Assembly (NCBI RefSeq): GCF_000194945.1
Contig: NZ_GL878508.1
Span: 1 to 64,000, forward strand
Source: Streptococcus sanguinis SK1 = NCTC 7863
GTDB lineage: Bacteria; Bacillota; Bacilli; Lactobacillales; Streptococcaceae
DNA length: 64,000 nucleotides
Direction: 5' to 3'
Shown one piece after another: positions 1-9,900 of this stretch; position 1 is the stretch's first letter; each line of letters begins with the position of its first letter. The translations under genes and the position numbers were made by a program. The notes beneath the pieces were generated by a model that did not search any database, was not told where the DNA came from, and was given only the letters and a program-made list of their open reading frames with translations.

Positions 1-23
1 CCAATTTTTTTATTTTTTCTTGA

Positions 24-78
24 TAAAAAAACTTGATAGTCGAACCCATTCTATTAAAACAGATAGCGACTCATCAAG
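24..78 (-). terminator. Terminator downstream of comX
   Basis: Read on the minus strand, CTTGATgaGTCG (78 to 67) pairs with CGACtATCAAG (42 to 32) and is followed by a run of seven T. This is a plausible intrinsic terminator ending the comX transcript just beyond its stop codon. The loop is long (about 24 nt), so strength is uncertain. Confidence 0.6.
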
Positions 79-86
79 CTTGATTA

Positions 87-572
87 TTATAAAATCGTAT
101 TATCTTGAAAATCTTTTAAGTGATTTTTTAAATCTTTAAGCATGGCTCTTCTTCCTTTAAAGCGCTCGTTGCTCATCAACCTCTGATAATTATCCAATCC
201 AACATCATCAAGAGTTCTTTTATAATTGTCAATCGCTTCTCTGAAGGCAACTAACTCATCTAGAAACAACTCTTTTGACTTCAAACGATGACCAATCTCA
301 CTCACTTCTTCATAAGGCTGGCGGTCCAATTTGCGCTTTTGGCTTTCTTGTTTACGAATTTTATCATGTATATGATTTCTGAATTTTGTTTTGAAATAAC
401 GATAGAGTTTTTCCTCATCGTTTTCAATTCCTTTTTCTTTAAGTAGAAGTTCGTATAAAACTAACATTCCTTCTTGATCCCAATCACTATGTTCCCACAA
501 GTGTATATAGTAATCTTTCTTACACTTCCAAACTATCCATTTCACCTTCTCATAAGTAGTTCTAAAATCCAT
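87..572 (-). CDS. comX: ComX (SigX), competence-specific alternative sigma factor
   Basis: A 161-residue sigma-70-family protein that directs RNA polymerase to late competence promoters (cin-boxes) for DNA uptake and recombination genes. Recognition rests on the streptococcal ComX motifs: YYIHLWEHSDWDQEGM near residues 21-36, FKTKFRNHIHDKIRKQESQKRK near 60-81 (region 2), and LMSNERFKGRR near 132-142 (region 4). The length matches pneumococcal ComX (about 159). A good SD (AAGGAGG) precedes the ATG and a TAGAAT -10 lies at 601-606. No TTGACA -35 is visible, which fits activation by phosphorylated ComE. It sits next to a tRNA-Asn/tRNA-Glu pair and ftsH, as comX1 does in pneumococcus. Identity is confident; promoter assignment is inference. 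Confidence 0.95.
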   Translation of the reverse strand: MDFRTTYEKVKWIVWKCKKDYYIHLWEHSDWDQEGMLVLYELLLKEKGIENDEEKLYRYFKTKFRNHIHDKIRKQESQKRKLDRQPYEEVSEIGHRLKSKELFLDELVAFREAIDNYKRTLDDVGLDNYQRLMSNERFKGRRAMLKDLKNHLKDFQDNTIL

Positions 573-688
573 AGTTCCTCCTTAAAATTTACTTGACTTA
601 ATTCTACTGTAAATAGAAAGCAAGGTGGACTCTTTCTTCTAAAAAGCATCTTTCAGGAGCTCTTCTGACTCGAATAACTATTTTTAAG

Positions 689-718
689 TCATTTCAGGCA
701 CATATTTAGTCATTTGGG
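689..718 (+). promoter_or_regulatory. Candidate ComE-binding direct repeat upstream of comX
   Basis: TCATTTCAG (689-697) and TCATTTGGG (710-718) are separated by 12 bp, giving the 21-bp period of known mitis-group ComE sites. It lies about 117 bp upstream of the comX start and 83 bp upstream of its -10. The repeat reads on the plus strand, opposite to comX, which is unusual or may mean it acts differently. A matching repeat stands before comC. Binding by ComE is inferred from motif similarity only. Confidence 0.5.
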
Positions 719-741
719 AGGATTGTGCGAAGTCTGAAAGC

Positions 742-774
742 AAAAAAATCAAATGCTTACACATTTGATTTTTT
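742..774 (-). terminator. Bidirectional terminator between tRNA-Asn and comX
   Basis: TCAAATG and CATTTGA arms around a six-base loop are flanked by A-run and T-run on either side, so the hairpin can end transcription from the tRNA pair (minus) and any plus-strand transcript. Confidence 0.8.
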
Positions 775-782
775 AAACCTAG

Positions 783-856
783 CTCCGCCAGTAGGACTCG
801 AACCTACGACATCATGATTAACAGTCATGCGCTACTACCAACTGAGCTATGGCGGA
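783..856 (-). tRNA. tRNA-Asn (GTT)
   Basis: A 74-nt cloverleaf with anticodon loop CTGTTAA (anticodon GTT), a normal TTCGA T-loop and acceptor TCCGCCA/TGGCGGA. No CCA is encoded. The second copy at 21543-21616 has TCCGGCA/TGCCGGA, so one acceptor pair (C-G versus G-C) is swapped with pairing kept. Confidence 0.97.
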
Positions 857-861
857 TTATA

Positions 862-933
862 TAGTCCGTACGGGATTCGAACCCGTGTTACCGCCGTGAA
901 AAGGCGGTGTCTTAACCCCTTGACCAACGGACC
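862..933 (-). tRNA. tRNA-Glu (TTC)
   Basis: A 72-nt tRNA with anticodon stem ACCGC/GCGGT and anticodon TTC; acceptor GGTCCGT/ACGGACT with a terminal G-U pair. Cotranscribed with the tRNA-Asn five nucleotides downstream. Identical in sequence to the copy at 21466-21537. Confidence 0.97.
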
Positions 934-1038
934 ATTTCTTGTCCTTATGCAGAACATATTCCATTATATCAGCTTTTCTTCCTTTGTCAATAATTATTTC
1001 AGAAAAAGAGAAAAAAGTTGGAATTTCTCCAACTTCTT

Positions 1039-3018
1039 CTACTCGGAACTTTTTTCTTCCATTTTCGTTTTAATTTCATCATAAGAAAGCGCATGAGCTT
1101 CTTTGTCTAATTCAAGTTCAGACTCTTCTGGCATTTTGCCAGTTTCATACAATGATTTAATCTGATTGCTATCCAAAGTTTCATATTTAAGAAGCGCTTC
1201 AGCAATCAATTTATGAGTTTCGCGATGGGACTGGATAATCTCTGCAGCTTTGTTACGAGCTTCATTAAGAAGTTCTCTTACTTCTTCGTCAATCTCATAT
1301 GCAGTCTGTTCTGATATTGATTTTTGAGGACTGGCTGCACCAAACATAGCATGATTGCCTTCGTATTGAACCGGACCAAGTTTTTCGCTCATTCCATATT
1401 CTGTTACCATACTGCGGGCCATCTGAGTTGCCTGTTCAAAGTCATTAGAAGCACCCGTTGTTTGAACATTAAAGATAATCTCTTCAGCTACACGGCCACC
1501 CATAAGACCAGCTAATTGCTCTTTCATATCTTCTTTAGATAGAAGCATTTGGTCTTCTTTAGGCAAGGCAATCATATATCCGCCAGCGCGTCCACGAGGG
1601 ACGATGGTTACTTTATGTACGACACGCGCATTTGATAATACCAAACCAACAATAGTATGTCCAGCTTCATGATAAGCAACCATTTGACGATCGCGTTCAG
1701 ACACCATCTTATCTTTCTTAGAAGGTCCTGCGATTACCCGGTCTTCTGCTTCATCAATATCATCTGCATCAATGACTTTCTTGTTACGACGAGCAGCAAC
1801 CAAAGCAGCTTCATTCAAAACATTTTCCAAATCAGCACCAACAAAACCTGGTGTCTGCTGAGCAACTAGTTTCAAATCAACATTTTTAGCCAGCGGCTTA
1901 TTCTTAGCATGAACACGAAGAATGGCTTCCCGACCTTTAACATCAGGACGACCGACCAACACTTTTCTGTCAAAACGGCCAGCACGCAGCAAGGCTGGAT
2001 CCAATACATCCGAACGGTTAGTAGCCGCAATGATAATGATTCCTTCATTGCCTTCAAAACCATCCATTTCAATCAAGAGCTGATTAAGGGTTTGCTCCCG
2101 CTCATCGTTACCACCGCCAAGGCCAACACCACGCTGACGACCGACTGCATCGATTTCATCGATGAAGATAATGGCAGGAGCTGCTTTTTTCGCATCTTCG
2201 AACAAAGAACGAACCCGGCTTGCTCCGACCCCAACAAACATTTCTACAAAGTCGGAACCTGAGATACTGAAGAAAGGAACACCTGCTTCTCCAGCAACTG
2301 CCTTAGCAAGCAAGGTTTTACCAGTTCCTGGAGGGCCTTCTAGAAGAACACCAGCAGGAATACGAGCACCTAATTTGGTGTAACGTTTCCGATCTTTCAA
2401 AAACTCAACAACTTCTACTAGCTCTTGCTTTTCTTCCTCAGCACCAGCTACATCCGAGAAACGAACCTTGATATCTTCTTTGTTAGCAGCACGCGCCTTA
2501 TTGCGCCCGAAATTCATGGCACCGCGAGCACCGCCGCCACCACCTTGATTCATCATGGACATAAAGAAGAAGATGACAATCACAAAAGGAACGATGGAAG
2601 TGAGGATTGTAATCCACATTCCGCTTGAACTTTCGCGCTTTATGCTGATTTCAGTGTTATGCTCAGAGGCTAATTTTTGTAAATCAGAAATTGTAATATC
2701 TGACGGTAAAATAATACTTGTGAATTTTTCTACTTTAGAAATGTTTGGAGTGAAAAATAAAATCCCTGTATCTTCTTTCGATTCCTGAGGTGTTTTGTAA
2801 GTACCTGAAATCTCGACGACACTGCCATTTGGCTGGTAGCTCATCTCTGTGACATTATTTTCCTTAATTTCCTTCACTAATTCTGTGTAATTGATTTGCT
2901 GACTGCGACCGCCAGTATCTCCTGAGAAGAAATACTGAAACCCTGTCACTAGGACAACAATAATCAGAATATAGAGAAATGGATTTTTTATAAAACCATT
3001 GTTTTGCTTATTTTTCAT
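1039..3018 (-). CDS. ftsH: FtsH, membrane-bound ATP-dependent zinc metalloprotease
   Basis: A 659-residue AAA protease that degrades misfolded and regulatory membrane or cytosolic proteins. Two membrane segments (about 13-31 and 135-156) bracket an extracytoplasmic FtsH_ext domain. The AAA module has Walker A GPPGTGKT (228-235), Walker B FIDEID (285-290), and the arginine-finger segment GRFDRK. The zinc site is HEAGH (450-454). A glycine-rich GGGGGARG linker follows the second membrane segment. It is the last gene of the leftward run tilS, hpt, ftsH (17 bp after hpt), as in other streptococci, where cell-wall and competence stress genes adjoin it. Length and motifs are complete. Confidence 0.97.
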   Translation of the reverse strand: MKNKQNNGFIKNPFLYILIIVVLVTGFQYFFSGDTGGRSQQINYTELVKEIKENNVTEMSYQPNGSVVEISGTYKTPQESKEDTGILFFTPNISKVEKFTSIILPSDITISDLQKLASEHNTEISIKRESSSGMWITILTSIVPFVIVIFFFMSMMNQGGGGGARGAMNFGRNKARAANKEDIKVRFSDVAGAEEEKQELVEVVEFLKDRKRYTKLGARIPAGVLLEGPPGTGKTLLAKAVAGEAGVPFFSISGSDFVEMFVGVGASRVRSLFEDAKKAAPAIIFIDEIDAVGRQRGVGLGGGNDEREQTLNQLLIEMDGFEGNEGIIIIAATNRSDVLDPALLRAGRFDRKVLVGRPDVKGREAILRVHAKNKPLAKNVDLKLVAQQTPGFVGADLENVLNEAALVAARRNKKVIDADDIDEAEDRVIAGPSKKDKMVSERDRQMVAYHEAGHTIVGLVLSNARVVHKVTIVPRGRAGGYMIALPKEDQMLLSKEDMKEQLAGLMGGRVAEEIIFNVQTTGASNDFEQATQMARSMVTEYGMSEKLGPVQYEGNHAMFGAASPQKSISEQTAYEIDEEVRELLNEARNKAAEIIQSHRETHKLIAEALLKYETLDSNQIKSLYETGKMPEESELELDKEAHALSYDEIKTKMEEKSSE

Positions 3019-3035
3019 CTATTAATAGTAAACCT

Positions 3036-3578
3036 TTATTTTGTATAAACTTCTTCTTTCAAAATACCAATATATGGAATATTACGATAGTTCTCATTGT
3101 AATCTAATCCATATCCAACAACAAATTCATTTGGAATTGTGAAACATGTATAATCAGCATCGATTTCAACAATACGCCCTTCTGGCTTATCCAAAAGTGT
3201 AGCAATTTTTACTGATGCAGCATTTCTTTCCTTAAACAAATTGCACAGATTTTTTAAAGTCTGACCAGTATCAATAATATCCTCAACAAATAAAATATCA
3301 CGTCCTGTGATATCTTGATCAATGTCTTTAATAACATTAATGACACCTGAGCTAGCAGTACCACCATGGTAGCTGGAGACCAACATAAAATCAAGCTCAA
3401 TATGTGTATCAATATGCTTGATTAGCTCAGCCATAAAAGGCACGGAACCTTTTAAAATTCCAACAAAAATTGGATTTTTACCTTGGTAGTCTTTGGTTAA
3501 TTGCTGACCAAGCTTTTTTGCAGCATCCACGATTTCATCATGGGAAATCAATATTTTTTTGATATCTTGTTCTAGCAT
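3036..3578 (-). CDS. hpt: Hypoxanthine-guanine phosphoribosyltransferase
   Basis: A purine-salvage enzyme that converts hypoxanthine or guanine plus PRPP to IMP or GMP. The PRPP-binding loop is seen in [12 protein letters not shown], with the family segments SSYHGGT and [20 protein letters not shown] chose the ATG giving MLEQDIKK (180 residues) because streptococcal homologues start there. An upstream in-frame ATG at 3590 would add four residues and overlap the tilS stop. The gene follows tilS almost without gap. In Gram-positive bacteria Hpt and TilS are neighbours and often functionally linked. Confidence 0.95.
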   Translation of the reverse strand: MLEQDIKKILISHDEIVDAAKKLGQQLTKDYQGKNPIFVGILKGSVPFMAELIKHIDTHIELDFMLVSSYHGGTASSGVINVIKDIDQDITGRDILFVEDIIDTGQTLKNLCNLFKERNAASVKIATLLDKPEGRIVEIDADYTCFTIPNEFVVGYGLDYNENYRNIPYIGILKEEVYTK

Positions 3579-3582
3579 AATT

Positions 3583-4860
3583 TTACCCATCTATTTTCTG
3601 AATATAAAGTACAGTACTCATTATATCACTTTTTAATGCCTTACTCAAATCACTGACAGCAATATTTAAGATTGCTAAAATTTGATGATTTTGTTCCACT
3701 ATTACAGATGAATTCCGTTCTTCAAAGGAAACCTTCTTATCAATAAAAAGACGACGAAGCTTTTTGTGATGACCATTCAGCAAAATACTGTCTCCTTCTT
3801 TTCGGAAACGGAGTGTCAGCGAAGTTTCACGCGAAACAAAAATTTTCTGGATATTTTCACCGCTCAAAGGAATCCCAAATGAAAATCGATAATGCCCAAA
3901 CTCAATCAGATTCTCAAATTCTAACAAAATTGAATCCATTTTTAAATCGGGCTTACGACTGATTTTTTTAATTTCAAAACGCTGGTAATCCTTAACAAGC
4001 TCATAGTCTTTTTTCAAAGTGTGCTGATAATTGGCCTTAGTCCGCAGGATGTTCAAAACCTCCTCAAACTGCTGCTTGCTCAGATTCAGCCCAGGAAAAT
4101 TTTCGAGATAGTTCTGCAATAGAAAACGTTGAACCTGGGGGATTTGCTGATGAAAGACTTGGACATTTTCTATATCTAAATCTCTGGTCAAGTGAGACAA
4201 AGCGGTCTGCCAATCTTCAATTTCCTTTCCCAGATACCGCAAAGAATCCTTAAATTGTGGGTTTTCTTTTTCTAGATCCGGCAGATAAAGATTGCGAATT
4301 CGATTTCTGAGATAATCATTTTGAAAATTACTGCTATCTTCAAAATACTGAATATCCGGAAAGTCTGACTTATGAAAAGTAAGCAAAGGACGAATCAGCT
4401 CCCCACAAGCAAAAGGCTGGACAGCTTTCATGCCGGACAGATGACGAAGTCTAGCTCCACGCAGCAGCCGCATAAAAACAGTCTCAGCTTGATCATCTGC
4501 GTGGTGGGCAGTTACCAGAGCTGTATAGTGCCCCTCCTGCATCACTTTCCCGAAAAAATCATAACGAAACTGCCGAGCAGCATTTTCTGAAAAATTACCA
4601 GAAAAACTTGATGTAAAAATCTTTACACCAAGCTGTTCCGCAATCTTTACCAATGCCTTTTCTTCTTGATCTGACTCTGGCCGCTGTTTGTGATTGACAT
4701 GAGCAATCGCAAGCTCGATAGCCAGTTCTTTTTGAGAAACAATCAACAGCTGCAGCAGTGTCATAGAATCCAGTCCACCTGATACAGCAATCAAAACTTT
4801 TCGATGGTCTTGGAAATACTTTTTCTCCTGCATTTTTTTAAGAAATTCTTGCTTAATCAT
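3583..4860 (-). CDS. tilS: TilS, tRNA(Ile)-lysidine synthetase
   Basis: An essential enzyme that converts the wobble cytidine of the CAU-anticodon tRNA-Ile to lysidine, changing its charging from Met to Ile. The PP-loop ATP-pyrophosphatase motif SGGLDS is at residues 27-32, followed by [11 protein letters not shown] and the [19 protein letters not shown] segment that typify TilS. At 425 residues it is full length, with the C-terminal substrate-binding domains present. Its start overlaps the upstream serine-hydrolase gene by 4 bp, so the two are translationally coupled. A parS-like site lies inside it. Confidence 0.96.
   Translation of the reverse strand: MIKQEFLKKMQEKKYFQDHRKVLIAVSGGLDSMTLLQLLIVSQKELAIELAIAHVNHKQRPESDQEEKALVKIAEQLGVKIFTSSFSGNFSENAARQFRYDFFGKVMQEGHYTALVTAHHADDQAETVFMRLLRGARLRHLSGMKAVQPFACGELIRPLLTFHKSDFPDIQYFEDSSNFQNDYLRNRIRNLYLPDLEKENPQFKDSLRYLGKEIEDWQTALSHLTRDLDIENVQVFHQQIPQVQRFLLQNYLENFPGLNLSKQQFEEVLNILRTKANYQHTLKKDYELVKDYQRFEIKKISRKPDLKMDSILLEFENLIEFGHYRFSFGIPLSGENIQKIFVSRETSLTLRFRKEGDSILLNGHHKKLRRLFIDKKVSFEERNSSVIVEQNHQILAILNIAVSDLSKALKSDIMSTVLYIQKIDG
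3833..3848. other. parS-like ParB-binding site inside tilS
   Basis: AGTTTCACGCGAAACA matches the bacterial parS consensus TGTTTCACGTGAAACA at 14 of 16 positions. It is about 12 kb from oriC, and a ParB gene is present at 16.2-17.0 kb. Confidence 0.75.
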
Positions 4861-6140
4861 TTCAGGACTCCATAGACATCGTCTGCTATCTGAGAAATAT
4901 TATCGTAGGTTGCATTATTAGTAAAAATGACAATGATAAAAGGAGAATCTGTATAGACAATCGCAGCATCATGCTTGAAATCATAGGCATCACCAATTTT
5001 ATGAGCCACTTTAACATCTATATTTTTAGAAATCCGCTGATTATCATAATTTGTCTGAGACAAGGCATCGATAATCATGCCATTTTGCTCATAGATAGCT
5101 TCCAAAACATTCCCAGCCATACGTGAAGATGCTTGTCTTTCTTCCACATCCCATTTCTTTCCAGCTATTTTGTTGATCGTCTGCTGAAAATTTTTATCAG
5201 ATTGATTGGTCGCATAATAGCCTAAAATATTGTGGGCGACATTATCTGATTCTTTGGCCACTCGATTAATCAAATCCTGAACTGAATATTCCTTGTCATC
5301 AGCTGACTTAGCAATGCTGCCACTTCCTTCTGGTTCGTAAGCACCTGCAAAATCATTGACTGCTCCAATATACTTGAACTTCTGATCTAACGAAAGTTTT
5401 TTCTGATCCAGCTGTTCCTGCACATAGTAAAGATAAGGCAGTTTGGTCACACTGGCCGAATACATCTCTTGATCTTGATTGATACCTGCTTCTTTGCCTG
5501 TGTCCAGCTGTTTCACATAGATAGAATAGTCCGCCTTGTTGTACTTACTGCTCAAAATTTCTTGAACTTTGTCCATTCGATTATCAGTCTCATCCAGAAA
5601 TTCCATAGAAACCCAGCCCTGTCCTTCAATCTGGGCATAAGTTCCTTTGACTGTCTGGACAATTTGAACAATGTTTACTTTTGTATATGGAGCTACTGTT
5701 GCATTGATTTTTTTAACTCCGTTGATATTGGCTTTATCATAAAGAGTAAAACCGGGTTTCAGCCACATTTCTTGATGGATATCTTCGATTGACTGGACAG
5801 TATCTTCGTAAATTGTATTTTTATCCGCTATCACAAACTGCCCATTTTTCAGTTTGAAAATCGGGACTTCTTCTTCATTTACATAAAATCCAGTTATCTG
5901 GATAGGCTGGTCTGGAACTAGCTTTCCAGCAGTCTTACTCAGAGTAGAATCTGTAAATGTAGGAGTTTCTTCATAAACATTAGGATTTGTCGGGATGCTT
6001 TCATAATAGCGTCCATACGCAGTGCTTGTAAAATGATATTTTTCTTCCTCGTCTAATACGAAATCTTTTTCGGTACTAATAACTGTGATACTGCTAAATA
6101 AAGCTGGCAGCAAAAATATCAGTAACAAAAACTTACGCAT
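4857..6140 (-). CDS. Class A beta-lactamase-fold serine hydrolase, exported
   Basis: A 427-residue protein with an N-terminal signal or anchor segment (about 3-22), an SH3-like region in the middle, and a C-terminal penicillin-recognising domain. Active-site motifs are SVTK (230-233, SxxK), SDN (298-300) and KIGD (381-384, KTG-like). The set is complete for an acyl-serine enzyme, but whether it binds peptidoglycan peptides or acts as an esterase cannot be told from sequence. It sits between divIC and tilS as in pneumococcus and related species, suggesting a cell-wall role near division. It is unlikely to be a resistance beta-lactamase. Confidence 0.85.
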   Translation of the reverse strand: MRKFLLLIFLLPALFSSITVISTEKDFVLDEEEKYHFTSTAYGRYYESIPTNPNVYEETPTFTDSTLSKTAGKLVPDQPIQITGFYVNEEEVPIFKLKNGQFVIADKNTIYEDTVQSIEDIHQEMWLKPGFTLYDKANINGVKKINATVAPYTKVNIVQIVQTVKGTYAQIEGQGWVSMEFLDETDNRMDKVQEILSSKYNKADYSIYVKQLDTGKEAGINQDQEMYSASVTKLPYLYYVQEQLDQKKLSLDQKFKYIGAVNDFAGAYEPEGSGSIAKSADDKEYSVQDLINRVAKESDNVAHNILGYYATNQSDKNFQQTINKIAGKKWDVEERQASSRMAGNVLEAIYEQNGMIIDALSQTNYDNQRISKNIDVKVAHKIGDAYDFKHDAAIVYTDSPFIIVIFTNNATYDNISQIADDVYGVLK

Positions 6141-6261
6141 GTTTTCCCCTTTCCTCTTGATTTTTTTGAAGTTTCAAAGCTTGATTTTTTTCAGACAGTT
6201 CTTCCAATTTCTCATCTGAAAATTCCAAGAACTGCTCAATTGTTTTTAGTAAATCTTCCAT
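6133..6261 (-). CDS. Conserved 42-residue microprotein between divIC and the serine hydrolase
   Basis: An ORF starting MEDLLKTIEQFLEFSDEKLE and ending ERGKHA, highly acidic and predicted to form one long amphipathic helix. It begins 2 bp after the divIC stop and overlaps the start of the next gene (its TAA and the neighbour's ATG share 6133-6140), so it is fully embedded in a translationally coupled operon. Pneumococcus has a similar small gene at this position. The function is unknown; the helix could bind DivIC or another divisome protein, which is only a guess. Confidence 0.75.
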   Translation of the reverse strand: MEDLLKTIEQFLEFSDEKLEELSEKNQALKLQKNQEERGKHA

Positions 6262-6263
6262 AA

Positions 6264-6632
6264 CTACTGTGGTAATAAATCTGGGATAGTATAAATGTAC
6301 TCACCCTCTTTTGAAAAAGAGTATTTAGCGCGTGCATACTTAGCAGCATAGCTGTCATCTTTTAACTTTGTTGCTATATCAGATTGATAGACCTTTTCTT
6401 CGCTGAGCGTCTGATATTTCTCCTGCAGTTTAGAATACTGTTCACGACGCTGCAGCAAGGTTTGATAACTCTGGTACAAATTATAGGTAGGTAGAATAAA
6501 TAAGAGAATCACCAAAATCAGAACCCAGCCCATAAAACGGTTACGTTTCCGCCGTTCCTGATCCACATATCTGCGGCGTTGATTTTCATCTTGAATAAAA
6601 CGATTATTGAGTTGGACGATATTTTTAGGCAT
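6264..6632 (-). CDS. divIC: DivIC/FtsB-family septum formation initiator
   Basis: A 122-residue bitopic membrane protein of the divisome. A basic cytoplasmic tail (residues 1-33, RRKRNRF) precedes one membrane helix (about 34-52, [15 protein letters not shown]). A coiled coil follows (about 55-88, [21 protein letters not shown]), and then the short C-terminal domain ending [11 protein letters not shown]. DivIC forms a complex with FtsL and DivIB to activate septal wall synthesis. It overlaps rqcP by 8 bp upstream. The family assignment is confident; the FtsB versus DivIC name is a convention. Confidence 0.93.
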   Translation of the reverse strand: MPKNIVQLNNRFIQDENQRRRYVDQERRKRNRFMGWVLILVILLFILPTYNLYQSYQTLLQRREQYSKLQEKYQTLSEEKVYQSDIATKLKDDSYAAKYARAKYSFSKEGEYIYTIPDLLPQ

Positions 6633-6891
6633 CTTCTTCTATCCTTGTTTCACTGACGATTTCGTACATTTTAGCTGCATCTTCTTTTTTGGTACTGTCT
6701 TTCATCTCCAGAACCTTTACAGTCAAGAGTTTATTACCAAAGCGTACTTCAACCAAGTCATCCACTTTCAAATCTGTTGAGCTCTTGGCCAAGATACCGT
6801 TCACTTTTATCCGACCCTTGTCAGCTACTTCTTTAGCCACTGGACGTCGCTTGATAATCCGTGACACTTTCAAATATTTATCTAATCTCAT
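6625..6891 (-). CDS. rqcP: RqcP, S4-domain ribosome quality-control factor
   Basis: An 88-residue protein with an S4 RNA-binding fold: [20 protein letters not shown] and GRIKVNG then the [10 protein letters not shown] strand. It is the Hsp15/YabO-like RqcP, which with RqcH adds alanine tails to nascent chains on obstructed 50S subunits. It is located between mfd and divIC, the conserved Firmicutes position, and overlaps divIC by 8 bp. Confidence 0.92.
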   Translation of the reverse strand: MRLDKYLKVSRIIKRRPVAKEVADKGRIKVNGILAKSSTDLKVDDLVEVRFGNKLLTVKVLEMKDSTKKEDAAKMYEIVSETRIEEDA

Positions 6892-6981
6892 CCTATTACC
6901 TCATTTTCTCTTAATTTATTATTCTACCATTTTTTGAGAAAAATAGAGCTTAAAAAGCCAAACTTCACTGAATTGTAACCT

Positions 6982-9900
6982 TTATTCTGCCTTGCGCTGT
7001 TTAATTTCCAGCATCTTTTCTCCAAAATTAACCAGACCTTCTAAAATCTCATAATCTTTTTTGTTCCTCACATCAAAAATTACTTCAATCAAGCCATTTT
7101 TTTCACCAATTCGAGCCTTTAAATTCGTCATCGAAAGTGCTTCAAAATAGTCCTGCGTCAGATAAAGCTGCTGCGAAATCTTCTCAAAATGAATACTTAC
7201 TGCATTCTGCTGGCGTTCCACTGACTTTACAAAAGCCTGATCTAAATAAGACTTAGCAAGTCCAATCTCCAATAAATAGGCTACAACATCAGGATATTCC
7301 CCAAAGCGATCAATCAATTCATCTTGTAGATTCTCATAGTTTACACGACTGTCAATCTCACGAATTCTTTTGTAAATTTCAATTTTCTGTCTTTCATCAG
7401 AAATATAGTCACTAGGCAGATAAGCATCAATCTGTAGATTAATCTCTGCATTGCTTTTTTGACGCTTGTTTTCTCTACCTTGCTTTTTAGCAATAGCTTC
7501 TTCTAGAAGCTGTGAGTACATCTCAAAACCAACAGAATCAATAAAGCCAGATTGCATACTTCCTAGGATATTTCCAGCCCCCCGAATAGACAAATCTCGC
7601 ATGGCTATCTTAAATCCAGAACCTAACTCTGTAAATCCCTTGATAGCCTCTAGACGCTTTTCAGAAACTTCTGTTAAGATCTTATCTGGTCTGTACATCA
7701 GATAAGCGTAGGCAATCCGATTACTGCGTCCAACCCGTCCACGAAGTTGATACAAGGTTGACAGCCCCATGTGGTCAGCATTTTCTACAAACAAAGTATT
7801 GGCATTTGGGATATCAACTCCAGTTTCAATAATGGTTGTGGTCACCAAAATATCGTATTCTCCATTGATGAAATCCAGTAAAGTATTTTCTAAACGAATC
7901 TCACTCATTTGACCATGAACATAGCCTATAGAAACTTCTGGGATTAACTCTCTTAATTCCGAAACTTTCTGTTCAATTGTGTCAACCTTGTTGTAAAGGT
8001 AGTAAACCTGTCCACCTCGGTCTATTTCACGTAATACAGCCTCTCGAATCACTGTAGGATTGCTTTCTAAAACATAAGTCTGAACAGGATAGCGATTGGT
8101 TGGCGGGGTCTCAATGACTGACAAATCGCGAATCCCCAGCATAGACATATGAAGAGTTCGAGGAATAGGAGTTGCTGTCAAGGTTAGGACATCAACTTTC
8201 TTTTTCAATTCCTTTAATGTTTCCTTATGCTTAACTCCAAAACGCTGCTCCTCATCAATGATGATCAAACCTAAATCCGCAAATTCTACATCTTTGGATA
8301 AGAGTCGATGGGTTCCAATGATAATATCAACTTGTCCCTTCTGCAGCTTCTCCAGAGTCTGTTTTTGTTCTGCCTTACTCCTGAAACGGCTGAGTACCTC
8401 AACATTGACCGCAAAATCATTAAAGCGTTCTTTAAAGTTAGTATAGTGCTGCTGGGCTAAAACCGTTGTTGGTACTAATACAGCCACCTGTTTATGATCG
8501 TTGACAGCCTTAAAAGCAGCCCGCATGGCTACTTCTGTTTTTCCAAAGCCTACATCACCAACTAAGAGCCGGTCCATTGGACGACTGCTTTCCATATCCT
8601 TCTTCACTTCCTGAATACTTCTTAGCTGGTCCTCTGTTTCAACATAAGGAAAATCATTATCAAATTCCTCTTGATTAGAATCATCCGCTGAGAAAGCAAA
8701 ACCTTTTAGCTGGCTGCGTTCAGCATATAGTTTAATCAAATCATCTGCAATATCCTGAACCTGATGCTGAACTTTTTGCTTACTCTTCTGGAAACGACCG
8801 TCATTTAGCTTATTTACCTTAGGTGTTTTTCCATCGCTGGCAACAAACTTTGATAGGAGATCAATCTGGTCAACTGGAATCGAAATACGATCAGAATTTT
8901 GATATTGAATCGTTAGATAATCACGGTGGACACCAGAGATTTCAATCGTTTCTATTCCCAGATAACGTCCTATCCCATGAATATTATGGACAACATAATC
9001 CCCTTTTTCTAGCTCATTATAATCTTTCAGTCGTTCAGCATTGGAGATATTCTGACGCCGAATTTTTCGTTTTATTTTCTTATGAATAATTTCGTACTCT
9101 GTAATAAGAACAATTTTCTCATCTACAAAATTAAAGCCCTGAACAAGATTTCCTTCTATAAGCTGAACTGCATTTTTGTGAATCTCAGCCTCTTTTATAT
9201 AGTCTAAATGAATATCATATTCCTGTAAATTTTTATGTAAACTTTGTAAACTTGTTGAAGAATTTGCTTGTAAGATGATTGTATAACCAGATTTTCTATA
9301 GCGATTAATTTCTTCCTTGAGCAAGGGAAACTGACTGAAAAATTCTTGCATTGGGTACTGATTGAATTGATACAAAGTATCAAATTTCAGATTTCTCAAA
9401 CCTTTTTGAAAGCTTGAAAAGAAGGTTGCTGGTTTATATTGACGATAATCTTGGTACTTATCTGCAAAATATTTTTGACTTGACAAAGCTTTACACTTTT
9501 GTAAATCATCTGTCAATAAGCCAGCTGTTTCCAATTCAAATTGAGCATGCCGATCCACAATTTTTTGAAAATCATCAAAAAATACAGGACTATGAACAGG
9601 CAAATAGTCTAAAATAGTCCATTCTTTCTGATAAAAATAAGAAAGGAATTTACGAATATCTGCATGATAGAACTCCTCTTTGGCACTTATTAGTAGCTCT
9701 TCTAAGTAAGATTTCAAAGCAGGATCAACAGCTTTTTCTAAAATAGCTTCCAGATTTTCCCGTCCTCGAGCATAATCTTTCTCAGAAAGCAGGATATCAG
9801 AAGCAGGTTTAATCAAAATACTTTCTATGTTATCAATTGAAGTTTGATTTTCTGGATTGAAAATCCGAATACCATCAATTTCATCGCCAAAAAACTCCAG

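Larger units (their letters stand above)
779..972 (-). repeat. tRNA-Glu/tRNA-Asn inverted repeat, left copy
   Basis: From the promoter -10 (CTGATATAATGG, reverse of 961-972) through tRNA-Glu and tRNA-Asn to GGAGCTAG, this segment is nearly identical to 21425-21620 but in opposite orientation. The two copies flank the origin and link the comX side with the comCDE side. The promoter on the minus strand is TTGACA (990-985), 16 bp, TATAAT (968-963). Differences lie mainly in the leader between promoter and tRNA-Glu, the inter-tRNA spacer and one compensated base pair in tRNA-Asn. Confidence 0.85.

Noticed and set aside
606..774. A ComE-driven short plus-strand RNA upstream of comX
   Set aside because: The repeat reads that way, but no -10 is seen downstream before the terminator at 742-774.
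827..1084. Plus-strand ORF over the tRNA pair and ftsH end
   Set aside because: It lies antisense to the tRNAs and ftsH, has no Shine-Dalgarno sequence and no recognisable protein.
4857..6140. Beta-lactam resistance gene
   Set aside because: It has the SxxK, SDN and KTG-like motifs but sits in the conserved division operon and has the N-terminal domain of housekeeping family members.
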